Shown: in pieces, positions 1 to 9,494 of the stretch | How the letters are laid out: each line of letters opens with the position of its first letter | Position numbering within the stretch: the stretch's first letter is position 1 | Assembly: GCA_905221605.1 (NCBI GenBank) | Contig: CAJNDS010002174.1 | Location: 256,001-274,807 of the forward strand | DNA from: Symbiodinium natans | Lineage: Eukaryota; Sar; Dinophyceae; Suessiales; Symbiodiniaceae | DNA length: 18,807 bases | Reading direction: 5' to 3' | Translations under genes and position numbers: made by a program | Notes under the pieces: generated by a model | The model's database searches: none | Seen by the model: the letters and a program-made list of their open reading frames with translations, nothing else | Told to the model about the DNA's origin: nothing

Positions 1-655
1 TTGTGGCAGTGCCAACCATGCCAGATACAAGATTCCATCAATTTATTCTGGGCAGGTGCTTTCCTTCAAAGCCCAATGTGACCATGCAAGTTCATGGTCA
101 GAACCCCAGGATCGAAGAGCATGCTTCCCCGATAATTCCGGAGTCTGAAGCTTAAGACTTTGCAGGTCAAGCGTACGATCGAGAGCCTCTTCTTGGGAGA
201 CGACGAAGGTGCTTCCCCCTTCTCCCTGTGTGTGAGCTCTAGCTGAGGGTCGACAAGACTTGGCTGTAAAGCATGTCCTCACGCAAGGGCTCTGACACTT
301 CTGTGTGATTCCTACTCTGTGTTGCGGTTATGTGCTACAGTCCGTGAAAGCATTTGGCTTCAACGACCTCAAACTCGGTCGGAGCAGTAGTGTTTTCAGA
401 TATCAGCAGGTCAAAGCACACCTCATTTGTTTTGTGTGTTAGCCACATATGAAGACTTTGAGGCCAAAATCATGATCAGGGTTCGATTCTGTGACCTTCT
501 GTCTTCTGTACATGTATTTATGAATGGGTTTATGACAGAAAAAAAACAAGGCTAGAAGGTTTGGGACAGACTCTGTGAAAGCTTTTGCGTGCACATCTTG
601 TGGCCACAAACCGAGGGCTTTAGGTGTCAAGGGTCTTCGGCTACATTTTGTGGCC

Positions 656-2856
656 ATGTCGGGCCTGCCTGCAGAGTTTGAGGAGCCACCAGTGGAGTTC
701 AGTGATGAAGCGATGGAGGTTTCCAAAATGTTCCAAGCAGAAGCTTCTCTTCATGGGGTGTCTTGCAGCTTTAGAAGGATTCGTCTAGGTTGTGTCTGGG
801 AAGGTTTTCTTGAGATCTAGAATGTACCTCACTGCAAAACCCCCAATTCCGCCTCAGCCCCCTGCCATATACCTAGAAACAACAACCACCCATGGCTCGG
901 CAACTCAGTTGGGCTTCAACCTGTTGCTGGATCGATCCGGCAAATTACTCTTCAAGAAGAAAGCGGTTACGAAGAAGGACATTACAGTGAACCCTCGTGT
1001 AGCCTGGCTTTTGAAGGTCTGACTCAGGGTAGGGGCCTGTTGCTATTGTTCTTGTACCTGCTGCTGCTGCTGCCGCTGCTGGTGCCGCTGCTGCTGCTAA
1101 GCCAAGCCGACCAGGCGGTGGCAGCAGTCGTGAAGGCCTCTCCAAATCGCAAAAGATACTCTGCTCATGTGATATGCCAAGCGATACTTCATTGGTACTC
1201 GACTGTGCCGGGGTCTATGCCAAGAGGCATATCTATCAATTGCTCAGCTGTTCGGGACTGGTCCCTGAGAACAGCAGTGGCCCTTCGAAAGCTGGCAACT
1301 AGGCATTCGTTTCTTTTCTTTGGGGTGGGGGGGGGGGTGGGGGGAGCGGGGGGGTGCAATATTTATGCTGCCTGATAAACTCAGGCCACAAAATTCAAGG
1401 CCCTCACGCGCAGGACGTTGAAATCCCATGAGGTAGCCCTTCAAGAGCTGAAGATGGAGCTCGGCCGGTACTTGCCCCCGAAAAAGAAATTCACAAGCAA
1501 GAAACGGAGGAAGGAACCTCGAAAGAATGTGGAAACCTTGTGATCTTTAATTACAGATGACAACCTGACCCCAGGCCCAGACCCTTCTGTAATAGTGACT
1601 CCAATATTCCGGCCTTCAATGAGGAGTCAGAGACGACGGAGTCCTCGGATGAGGAGATGTCAGCAAGGGATGCTATGTCTAGCCTCAGCACTTTGAGCAG
1701 TCATGAGACACTGGTAACACCGGTTTTTGGGCTGCAGTCTCTTGAGCATTTTGTGGTTTGCTTTGTGCTCTGGCTTCTACTCCTTTTAGTAAAGCTGCCC
1801 AGGTTCGTGCAACGAAGAAGAACGGTCCTTGCCAGACTCCTGAGGGCAAGCAATCACCCCTGATGAGCCGATTGCAGAACCCTGAGAATTAATTTATTTG
1901 GATCGGATTGTGGGCAAACCGTTGTATTCGGAATGCGTTTGTTGCCTTCAACCATTTGCCCCGTCAACCCTAGACTCTCGATCGACCCTAGACCCTTGGA
2001 AGCAAACCCTGTAAACCCTAAACCCTACAAACCCTAAACCCTGGAAAACCTAAACCCTTCAAACGTTAAATTGTAAACCCTATAAACCCTATTAAACCCT
2101 ACAACCCCTAAACCCTAAACCCCAGAACAACCGCAGCCCAGGAGCATCATCAGCGATGTGAAGGCTGGCAATTTCGATAGCCAGAAGGAGCGTGTCGACA
2201 AGGTTGTTGAGAAGCTTCGGGCCGCAGGCCTCAAGGATGTCAAAGGCAATGAACATGTTCTTCCCGCGGCAGCTTCTTAGCTCATGATTTTGACGCAGGG
2301 TTTAGTGGTATTTCATGCTTATGGCTTCGATGCTTCCCCGCAAACATTGATCTACTCATGAGGTCTTGTCGAGTCTTCGGAGCATTGCTACGGATGATCC
2401 GAAACCTTTCCAGCCCAAGCTGCAGTGCCTAAGCCTTGATTCGTGGAGTGATGTGAATTGGCTTGCTATGAGCTAGAAGATCCTGGCTCCAAAAAACACA
2501 TTTTCCAAAAGCTTAGGTGGAAGAACGCCGACTACAACAGCGATGATGAGGCGGATGTTGACGCGGATATGAAGGGGACAAGCGGAAAGAAGAAACACCC
2601 CGCAAAGAAGCGCAAGAAAGGCAACAAGAAAACCGGCAAGAAAGATGCCACCCCCAAGAGATCTGCAGAAGCAGTGGAAACCTGCTATCAGCCTGGCAAG
2701 TTCAGGCAGGCCCGGATTGATTTCATCAGGAAGCTTGTCGAGAAAGAAGGCCTCTCGTGGAGGGAGGCGAGCCAGCGATGGTTGCCAAGCCCGCTCCGGG
2801 CGTCGCTCCTTGCAGGCTTGTCAAAGTCTGAGCTGAGCAAGAGGAGATTCAACTAG
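656..2856 (+). CDS. Gene 1: unrecognised multi-exon gene with lysine-rich C-terminal part (5' end unresolved)
   Basis: I do not recognise this family. Best supported exons: 1385-1524 or 1385-1539, 1575-1713, 1803 to about 1876, 2142 to about 2256-2274, and 2363-2856 with a TAG stop. Less certain upstream exons lie at about 671-716 (acidic, EFEEPPVEFSDEAME), about 905-1019 and 1115-1135. The intron 1714-1802 (GT-AG) joins phase 0 to phase 0 and fuses an acidic Ser/Glu segment to a Lys-containing one. The next intron (about 1877-2141) carries a telomere-like repeat and joins in phase if the donor is GA. The product is probably nuclear judging from its basic tracts, but that is inference. The 5' end is open: a start at 656 (ATG) is possible, and a small exon-like stretch at 166-207 may belong here. 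A frame break near 2466 makes this either a pseudogene or a sequence error. Confidence 0.5.
1058..1098 (+). repeat. CTG trinucleotide repeat
   Basis: Imperfect (CTG)n with CCG and GTG interruptions, about 13 units. It sits in a probable intron of gene 1 just upstream of the acceptor at 1113-1114, so it may serve as part of a pyrimidine-containing acceptor region rather than coding poly-Leu. Confidence 0.7.
1321..1356 (+). repeat. Poly-G tract in a gene 1 intron
   Basis: Runs of 4, 11, 6 and 7 G separated by single T or short AGC breaks. This pattern can form a G-quadruplex on the + (transcript) strand. It lies about 30 nt upstream of the acceptor at 1383-1384. Confidence 0.7.
1966..2123 (+). 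repeat. Degenerate CCCTAAA telomere-like repeat, intronic
   Basis: Many copies of AAACCCTA/CCCTAAA with point changes and spacer drift. It falls between the exon ending near 1876 and the exon starting at 2142, so it is intronic if gene 1 is one gene. The C-rich form is on the sense strand. Confidence 0.85.
2363..2856 (+). CDS. Terminal exon of gene 1: Lys-rich tract plus conserved-looking W/RRF domain, with a frame break
   Basis: The exon begins after the acceptor ending in CATGAG. It reads VLSSLRSIATDDPKPF in one frame to about 2465, where the frame would end at a TAG (2474-2476). From about 2467 the neighbouring frame continues with YELEDPGSKK and runs to the stop at 2854-2856. A loss of one base near 2466 explains this. 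It then has an acidic DDEADVDAD patch, a strongly basic region (2578-2660, nuclear-localisation-like), and a C-terminal domain of about 50 residues with R-x-x-F-I, EGLSWREAS, W, and a closing LSKRRF. I recall domains of this general shape, ending in RRF, on many dinoflagellate proteins, and the pattern loosely resembles HMG/YABBY-type basic domains. That resemblance is weak. The second-frame open stretch starts at 2458. Confidence 0.55.
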
Positions 2857-3489
2857 TTTGCAGTTTTTGCAGAGCCCAGATCGACAAAGCCTGAGCCCAT
2901 TATGGTTCATCGGTTTTAACTATACTTTCTGGGCTTATATAGCCTCAATAGAATGTCCACGTGCAGGGCTGGGCTTTGCTTCTCAAATTCGCCGTAGCTT
3001 TTCGCAAGCTGGAGCTAGGTTCAGAAGGCCTTGGTTCCGAAGTAGGCCGTGGGGATTCCCATAAGCCAGGGCCTGTGCTTTGATCTTCGCTACATTAATT
3101 TGTTTAATTTGCGAATCGAGGATTGCTGGCTGCAAGGCATGCTTTAGCTGCCGAACATGTCGCTTGCAAATGAAAGGGTTCTGCAATTGCTTCTCCGCCT
3201 TTGTCGTTTTTGCAGGCTGCTAGTTTTTTTTGGAAGTCCTGATCGATGTGTTTGTGGTCTTTGGTAGTTTCTGGCACAAGCAAAAACAGCTTGTTCTTGT
3301 GTCTTCACAATGGTGGTGGCTGAGCTGCTTGATTGTGGTGCCCCGATTCCTTTGATCTTGGTGTGCCTGTTGCTGGGCTTCAACCCCAAGTTGAATCACA
3401 AGCAGGACAGTAGGAAAAGTTTGGGGGCTCTTGTTTGTGTCAAAGTCTTAGTTTTCTTTACCCATCTCAGCCTTCGTGCGCTTTTGCAG
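2857..3489. other. Intergenic or 5' non-coding region upstream of gene 2
   Basis: T-rich DNA without convincing exons. A reading frame is open across 3310-3489 and enters the first clear gene 2 exon, but the last part (TTTTCTTTACCC to TTTTGCAG) looks like an intron end. Upstream exons of gene 2 may be hidden here. Confidence 0.4.
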
Positions 3490-5063
3490 GACTATGACTA
3501 CCTGGAAATCTTTGCCGGATGCGGGGAGGTGAGTGCAAAATGCCAGCAGGACCAAGGGTCTAGCTTGTACTAGCCGAAACCATGACCAGTAAACATCTGG
3601 ATTCAATGGTGGTGCGCCCATTGATGTTGCTGAGGACGGGCTTTTTGGGGGATCGATGGACATCGAGATGAACCCGTTCGTCTTCGATCTTACCACTGAA
3701 GTTGGTTTTTCTTTAGCCGTTCAATCGGTGCTACGCCTCCGAGCTGGATCCGTTCTCATCATGGCCTTGTGCTGTTCCAGCTTCTCTGTCATGCGCTTTG
3801 CTGAGTTTCTTTTCCATCCATGTGACTCAAGTTTCTGACTCAAACAAAATTCGTCGGCCAGCTCGTGTAAGGTCTCGAGGGGTGTCTGGTCGATCGGCTA
3901 TGGACCCTTTGGGGAATATTGGCTTCTCCTTTGTCAGACGTGGCAATTTGCTCTTGACTCGCAGCATGATGCTACTTCTGATTGCCTGCCAAAGAGGTGC
4001 ACGGTTCCTGTTAGAACAACCAGCCCAATCTTGCTTGGATTTGCACCCTCGCTGGGGATGGTTTGTGGATCGCGTCCAAGAAGCTTGCCTTCCAAAAAGG
4101 TCAGACTCGAAGATTGCACATTAAACCATTCAAGCCCCCCAATCATTGCCAAAATGGTTTCATCCCAGGTCTGGCGGGGCTACTGGTATATGGGAAAGTA
4201 TAAAGCTCCCACGCCTAAGCGCACGATTGGTTGGAGCAACGACAAGGAGTTCATTCAGCAGCTGATATCCAGGGGTGGCTTCCTCACACCTACGGAACGA
4301 AGCCGGCTGACGGCTGAGCTTGTTGGCAGGAAACGCAACGCGGCGGGTGTGCTTACCTTCACTGGTAAAGCCAAAGTCCTGCAGCAGAGCCAGCTACTTG
4401 GCCTTCCTCATAAATGTTTGCTAAGATCCCCCACAGGTAAGTGTATAGGTTTAAGGCTTGGGGTCCTTTCTTCCTAGCACTTTGGCTTTTGGATTGACTA
4501 ATGACTATAATGGTTTACCTGTCTGGTTTTCAATTCGGGCCTCAATTAGTAGGGATTCATCATTATGTGGTTACCCTCTGATTTCAAATTGGGTCTTGCA
4601 TTGTCTTCGAGGCTTCGGGGCCTGTGCATGTTTAGAGGTTTAGGACTCAAAGGGCTTCGGCTGTCAGTGGTGCAAACCTTTGCAGAAGCTTCGCAAATGT
4701 TTGTCCATGGTGTGTGGTTGAGCCTGCTTCTTTTGTAAGCTGAGGAGGTACACAGCCCAGTTCGGCTACTGCATTGTGGACATCTTCCGTCAACGCGATG
4801 GGGCGCCTAGTGCTTCCACTATACTGGGGTTGTTTGCACATGCTCTGGTGTGCAATCGAAGGAAGACATTTTGTTTCAGATTGGAGGTTTCAATTCCTGG
4901 CCCAATCTGGAAGCGCAATGTCAACATGGATCGCTCTGATTATGAACTCTTCTGTGATCACATCAACGAGATTCATGAGGACTTATGTGAAGATGTGCCT
5001 TTCTCTGATTTACATGACCTTTTGTCAGAGTACAGTGAACGTGTTCGAGGGTACTGTGTCTAG
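3490..5063 (+). CDS. Gene 2: C5-cytosine-methyltransferase-like protein of a dinoflagellate-type family (5' incomplete)
   Basis: Exons: 3490-3549, 3635-3792, 3872-4079, 4169-4392 and 4748-5063. All joins keep frame. Motifs follow the order of DNA C5-methyltransferases: DYLEIFAGCGEVS (motif I, FAGxG SAM loop, 3490-3534), SMDIE (acidic residue after strand 2, 3653-3667), DLTTEVG (motif III-like Asp), ALCCSSFS (place of the catalytic Pro-Cys motif IV, here Cys-Cys), and FLLEQPAQS (place of motif VI Glu-Asn-Val). KAPTPKRTIGWSN and SQYTAQFG follow. I recall this LEIFAG...LEQP family as abundant in Symbiodinium-type genomes. Methylation activity is unproven because Pro of PC and Asn-Val of ENV are replaced. 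The first coding exon is not visible; 3490 is an acceptor, not a start. The last exon reads to TAG at 5061-5063, with an acidic tail (MDRSDYELFCDHINE onward). Confidence 0.68.
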
Positions 5064-5262
5064 ATCATTTGAGGCAAACCTTGGTTCTGTGATACGCTAC
5101 CTCGCGGGCTGCAACCACATGGTCTTGACTGGACATTGGGAAGCCCGGCTGAAAGGTTGATCTGGGCTGCATTTTGCTTTAGCCTGAGAGGGTTCCACTT
5201 CAGTGTTGTTAACACAATTGACAGGCATGCCTGCAAGGCAAGCGAAACTTCAAAGAAATGTA
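5064..5262 (+). CDS. Possible further exons at the 3' end of gene 2
   Basis: Another frame stays open to 5158 and looks coding (SVIRYLAGCNHMVLTGHWEA, 5082-5141), ending at a fair GT donor (CTGAAAG then GTTGAT, 5155). A following acceptor ATTGACAG at 5224 would join it in phase to a short basic stretch ending near 5262. The link to the 4748-5063 exon needs a frame change near 5040-5065 that no clean intron explains, so this may instead mark decay or a mis-called 3' end. Confidence 0.3.
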
Positions 5263-5279
5263 TGCTTTAAGTTTCGCGG

Positions 5280-5398
5280 TTGGTGGGGGTGGGGGGGCTT
5301 TGGCTGTTTTGTGATGGGGGTTTCCGGTTCGTTTTGGGGAGCTTTGGCGGGGGGCTTTGGTGGAAGTGGGCGGGGGGCTTGGTGGAGGGAGGATGTTC
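5280..5398 (+). repeat. G-rich tract with many G-runs
   Basis: About twelve runs of three to seven G (GGTGGGGGTGGGGGGG, TTTTGGGG, GGCGGGGGG and similar) on the + strand. This is strong G-quadruplex potential. No coding character: frames here translate as Gly/Trp strings. Confidence 0.7.
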
Positions 5399-5808
5399 TG
5401 TACGAGGGATCGCAGTGCTCAGCTGGGAGGTGGTTCTGGGTGACCTCAGGCAATCTTGTAGCTGAGGGGCTTCAAAAAACTAAAAGGAACAAAGGGGTCA
5501 GCCATAGCAGCTTTGAATTATGAACTGCGCAGTACTACCTTCATGCTTCTGGTCAGATAAAATGGCCGTTCTCGTTTTTCTCGGGTGTTCTTGTCTTTGT
5601 TTAAATTGCCGTTCTCGAATTTCACGGTGTTTTCTCGTTCCGGCTGCTGTTTTTCTCGAAATTCTCGGCTTGTTTTGTTTCATTCTTTGTGTTCTTCATG
5701 CTCACTTACCCTCTGCCTGGTAAGCTTTTCCTGCTTCAGTACGCAAGATGCATTTGGATAACATTTGGCTTCAAGGTTTAGCTTTGCTGCTCATTTACGC
5801 TGCTGCAC
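5399..5808. other. Non-coding stretch with clustered TTCTCG
   Basis: T-rich sequence with no convincing exon. TTCTCG occurs six times between 5569 and 5667. A segment at about 5757-5776 (ACATTTGGCTTCAAG) loosely recalls the dinoflagellate spliced leader but is too divergent to call. Confidence 0.45.
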
Positions 5809-6126
5809 ATGTCCCGGGCTTGCTTGGTCAGCTGGATGCTGCATCTTGCAAAAACATCAGAGCCCTCATCAAAGCCCTCATGGCCTGATGCTGCCAAGAT
5901 GAGTGCAGGTTTCGAGAACAACATCCCTGGGCCGACCGAGGGGTCTAAGAACAACATCGAGCTGAAAGACGATAAGTGTGCCAAACCTGTTTGCACTGTG
6001 CCTGAAGGGCATTTGACAAAGCACAGGCTCCAGATGTCTACTGCACCACGACCCTCGAAAAGACTCAAGCCGACCAGCAAGTTTGCTGCGAAACCGGAGA
6101 AGCCTATCGCTATGGAAACCCAGTAG
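5809..6126 (+). CDS. Possible coding exon, Ser/Pro/Lys-rich, unrecognised
   Basis: A continuous frame of 105 codons from ATG at 5809 to TAG at 6124-6126. From about codon 15 on, the composition resembles a disordered charged protein (KTSEPSSKPSWPDAAKM, then KRLKPTSKFAAKPEKP). No domain is recognised. The opposite strand is also open for 152 codons (5778-6236), but that frame reads as hydrophobic shadow. It may be an internal exon of a gene continuing to 6942. Acceptor candidates such as GAGTGCAG at 5910 would shorten it. Confidence 0.33.
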   Translation: MSRACLVSWMLHLAKTSEPSSKPSWPDAAKMSAGFENNIPGPTEGSKNNIELKDDKCAKPVCTVPEGHLTKHRLQMSTAPRPSKRLKPTSKFAAKPEKPIAMETQ

Positions 6127-6298
6127 ACCGTAGACCGAACCAGTCCTTGCATCCTGCATGAGAGCTGCATTGCCGCGCAGAGCAAAAGGGCCGCAGTCGC
6201 AGTGTCCAATCCTGAGCCGTTTGCAGTAGCAGTCACTACAGCAGCTCGCTGTTTCTGCTTTGTTTTGGTCTAGCAACCCTCAGCCGAGGAACCCATGA

Positions 6299-6451
6299 TT
6301 CTTGAAATTCGCAAGAAGCCTGGCTGCCTATGTGAAGCTGGTTGCGCTTTGTGATCCACTTGGTGTTGAAACAAAAGTCCTGGGAAGCACAACCGAAACT
6401 CGGAAAACATTGTCTCTGCACGAGCCACCCATTAGACAGGGTTTCTCCTAG
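6299..6451 (+). CDS. Possible exon, unrecognised (SLAAYVKLVALCDPLG)
   Basis: An open stretch of 50 codons with clear protein-like character (KLVALCDPLGVETKVLG, then TETRKTLSLHE) ends at TAG 6449-6451. A stop lies directly upstream (6296-6298), so an acceptor such as TCGCAAG at 6315 is needed. A GC donor at 6424 would join in phase to the exon at 6840. There is no family match from memory. Confidence 0.33.
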   Translation, partial: FLKFARSLAAYVKLVALCDPLGVETKVLGSTTETRKTLSLHEPPIRQGFS

Positions 6452-6583
6452 ACCCAAAGCCCGAAACGGTGTTCTAGGGTTGTTGGACCTTTTACAGTTC
6501 TGTGCAGGATTTGAATTGACCTTGCCTCCAAATCTTTTCAAGCCTTCTGCAACCTGTCCTTGGGCAAAAAGGAATCTTTAGGG

Positions 6584-6736
6584 CAAACCCTTATAAACCT
6601 TAAGCGCTAAACCCTACAAACCCTATAAACCATGTAAACCCTCTAAATCCCCTAAACCCTCTCAACCCTCTAAATTACCCGGTAAACCCAAAAGTCGCTA
6701 TATAATCCCTATAAACCCTATAAACACTAAACCCTC
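6584..6736 (+). repeat. Degenerate CCCTAAA telomere-like repeat
   Basis: Repeated AAACCCTATAAACC-type units with many variants (ATAAACCCT, CTCTAAATC). The C-rich form is again on the + strand. It lies between the exon-like stretches at 6299-6451 and 6840-6942 and would be intronic if those are one gene. Confidence 0.85.
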
Positions 6737-6839
6737 ATTGCCCTGGCAACCGAACAGCCGGTGTTTCCAATGCTTTGGGCTTGTTGTGTATTGAAGGCTT
6801 TGCAGGTGTTTGGATGAATGTTCTGCTGGGTTGACCCAG

Positions 6840-6942
6840 GTACATGATTGCCGAACATGGAGGACCATCGTTCTACAAGGAACGCCTGAAAGGCTTGCCG
6901 GCCTTGGTGAAGGCAGTTGTTGCTGCCACCATTGATTCCTAG
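6840..6942 (+). CDS. Possible terminal exon, unrecognised (YMIAEHGGPSFYKERLKG)
   Basis: It follows a good acceptor (GTTGACCCAG, 6830-6839) and starts with G. About 33 codons read YMIAEHGGPSFYKERLKG and then a Leu/Val/Ala-rich helix-like end, stopping at TAG 6940-6942. The stretch has good coding character and may end the gene that includes 6299-6423. Confidence 0.4.
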
Positions 6943-7452
6943 ATAGCATTTCTTTGCAACACAAATGGCTCCTCATAACTGTTGGCCTTGCTCTTCCAAC
7001 GCCTATGACCCAAAAGGTTCCTAGATTGAGGTTTTTGCTACGTGGACTACTAGGGTTGGCTTTGTACCTGCTTAATTCAAGGCAGCCCAACTAGCGTGAA
7101 ACCGCGTGCTTTGTAAGCTAGCCAGCGGGCAAAGCAAGGTAAACAGCGTGAACCCCGTGAACGGCATTTTTCTCGAAACCAGAGGTGTTTTGGAGAGGTT
7201 GGGCTGCCTAATTCGATTTTAGCTGCAGATATGCATTCGGTCCCTGGATCGGGCCATACACTTGGCTTCTGTAGGGGATTTGGCCGGTGAAATACGTGAA
7301 AATTGTCCAGCCTCTAGATGTTCAAGATCTGCTGTTGTGATTTCTCAATGGAATAGGAGAAGCTTTGCGCAGCTAGTCTGTCGATTGCCTGGGCCTGGTT
7401 TGCAGAACATTAGGTTCAGAAAGCACCTGTTGCCCGGGCAAGTCTCGGAATC
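6943..7452. other. Intergenic region and probable 5' leader of gene 3
   Basis: No exon is convincing. A short degenerate duplication is visible at 7095-7165 (GCGTGAAACCGCGTG versus GCGTGAACCCCGTG). No TATA element is obvious; dinoflagellate promoters usually lack one. Confidence 0.4.
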
Positions 7453-8629
7453 ATGGCTCCCAGCCACAGCAAGCCGGCGCTTGGTGGTGCCTCGGAACTT
7501 GGGAGTGAGAGAAATCGCAGGATTGGTGATCTTCTGAAGAAGAACAATGCCATGAAGAAGAAAAAACCCAGCTCCGAAGCTAGCTCGTCTGCTACTTATG
7601 CTAGGACCGAAGAGCTTGTGGCGGGCTGTGGGGTTACGTTGGGGGACCTCATGGTGAACGAGGGTTTGAAATATGAGGAAGCAGTTCAAGTAATGCTTCG
7701 GTTTCGTGAAGAAGCAGGCGTCACCGAGCCAGCTCCAGGTAAGCTGCCGGCTGAGGCCTGCGATCCTCCCCCCCCAAGAAGCGTCCTGAAGAAGCAGAAG
7801 AGCCGGACCAGCCTGGAGGAAACGGATGCTGGAGAAGAGGCCAAGGAGCCCCCAAAAAAGGACCGCAAGCGCAAGTCGGAGCCAGGAAACAAAGCTGCCC
7901 CCAAGAAGAAAGGATCAAAGCCAAACAAAGACAAGGAGGAGGAGGAGGAGGAGCCCTCTTCAGTGGCAGGCAGCAGCAGCCCCACGACCACACGGAAGGC
8001 GCCCAAAGCGAAGCCTGCCCCAGCAAAGCCTGTGGCCGAGAATGCCGAGCCCAACCCAAAGCCGAAGACCTCTCGTAAGAAGCGCAAAGCCCCACCCGCA
8101 GAAGAAGAGGAGCACGCCGATGAAGCATTGCCAGCACCAGCAACACCGTCCAGCTCTGCCACAGGCAAGACAGGCAAGAAGGCCGAGAGCAATGCTGTCG
8201 AAGAGGCAGGCCAAAAGAAAAAACCAGGCAAGAGGAAAGCTGGAAAGAAGAAATCCAAGAAAGCCAAGACAACCAAGACTGAGAGCATGAGAAGGTCAAA
8301 TGCCAAGGAGGATCTGGCCGAGGATGATGACAACATGGTGCCTGATGAGGCTGAGGAGGCAGGAGAAGACAAAGCCGACGGTTCCCTTTACTCGGAAGAC
8401 TTCCGACCGAAATTTTACATCAGCGAGGATGAAGCTGATGACCTTCAGGCGATGATTAATGAGATCGACGACCAGATGCCGGAGGCAAAGGAAGAGGAGA
8501 AGGAAAAGGAAGCAGAGACCTTCATGGAGCCCACAACAAGACACAGGTCCAAGCATGCCCCAGCCGAGGCCCCATCCAGAGCAAAGGCCCCGCGCGAGAG
8601 TTGGCCCCACGATCGCCAGCCGGAGTTTG
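7453..8629 (+). CDS. First exon of gene 3 (Lys/Glu-rich, disordered)
   Basis: About 392 codons. Residues 1-110 hold a short helical region (ELVAGCGVTLGDLMVNEG, then EEAVQVMLRFREEAG). Residues about 115-280 are Lys/Pro/Ala-rich with a Glu6 run and a dense basic cluster near residues 254-273 (KKKPGKRKAGKKKSKKAK), a likely nuclear or nucleolar signal. Residues about 285-360 are acidic (SEDFRPKFYISEDEADD). The frame stays open to 8961, but after 8629 composition becomes intron-like. A GT donor at 8630 joins in phase to 8802. Confidence 0.7.
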
Positions 8630-9203
8630 GTCTTGGGTCTGGGTGGTGTCTAGGTCGGGGGATTGAGCAGGTTTGTTTCGCTTTGGAACCAGCATGTTCT
8701 ACAAGAAATAAACCAAACCAAAGAACAACCCAGGCCCTCCAAATTAGGCATCTCTCTCTCTCTTCAACTCTACCTGAGGTCTTGTGCTTCCTTGGAGGCA
8801 GGGCAGGAGCAAATGGGTCTCATGGCAGCAAGGGACCCAGCGGAAATGGACACGCTGGTGGAGGGCAGCCAGTCGGTGTCCGATTTGATCGAGTCGTTCC
8901 TTGGCTTCAAGGTTTGCCCCCTAGTCCCTTTAGATACAGGCTCCTGGGTTTGACCTTCTGAGTTGTGAGGCAACCGACCCTAAACCCAAACCCCCAAATC
9001 GCCAGGTTGAGTTTAAAGGGGCCTCGAGGGCCGACTTGTGACTCAGGGTCGGGTTGGGGTCTGTGGTTGTGGTGATGTGCAATGGTTCTGGGTAACCCTA
9101 AACCACAAACCCTAATCCCTAACTGGAAACCCTGACCCTAAGCCCTAATTCCGAAACCCTTAACCCTAAGCCCTAACCCCTAATCCAACCCTAACGTGTC
9201 TCA

Positions 9204-9235
<32 letters not shown>

Positions 9236-9281
9236 CTCCTCTTTCTCCTCTTGCTCTCTTTCCATCTTTCTCTTTGTCTAA

Positions 9282-9335
<54 letters not shown>

Positions 9336-9375
9336 CTGTCTCTTGTTCTTGGTCTGTGTGGGTGGTTGGGTGGGT

Positions 9376-9411
<36 letters not shown>

Positions 9412-9453
9412 GCGTCTGTCTGTCTGTCTGTGTCTCTCTGTGTGTGTGTGTGT

Positions 9454-9494
<41 letters not shown>

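Noticed and set aside
5757-5776. Relic dinoflagellate spliced-leader sequence
   Set aside because: Only loosely similar (ACATTTGGCTTCAAG) with several mismatches and gaps; chance cannot be excluded. A segment at 640-656 is weaker still.
5778-6236. 152-codon minus-strand open frame
   Set aside because: No family, hydrophobic mirror composition, no splice or start context; the + strand reading is more protein-like.
7738-7767. GTAAG donor and AG acceptor forming a tiny intron inside the first exon of gene 3
   Set aside because: The enclosed piece is under 30 nt and the frame is open and protein-like across it.
7686-8372. 228-codon minus-strand open frame opposite gene 3
   Set aside because: Shadow of a GC-rich, codon-biased Lys/Ala/Pro-rich exon; its composition (Ser/Phe/Leu strings) mirrors the sense strand.
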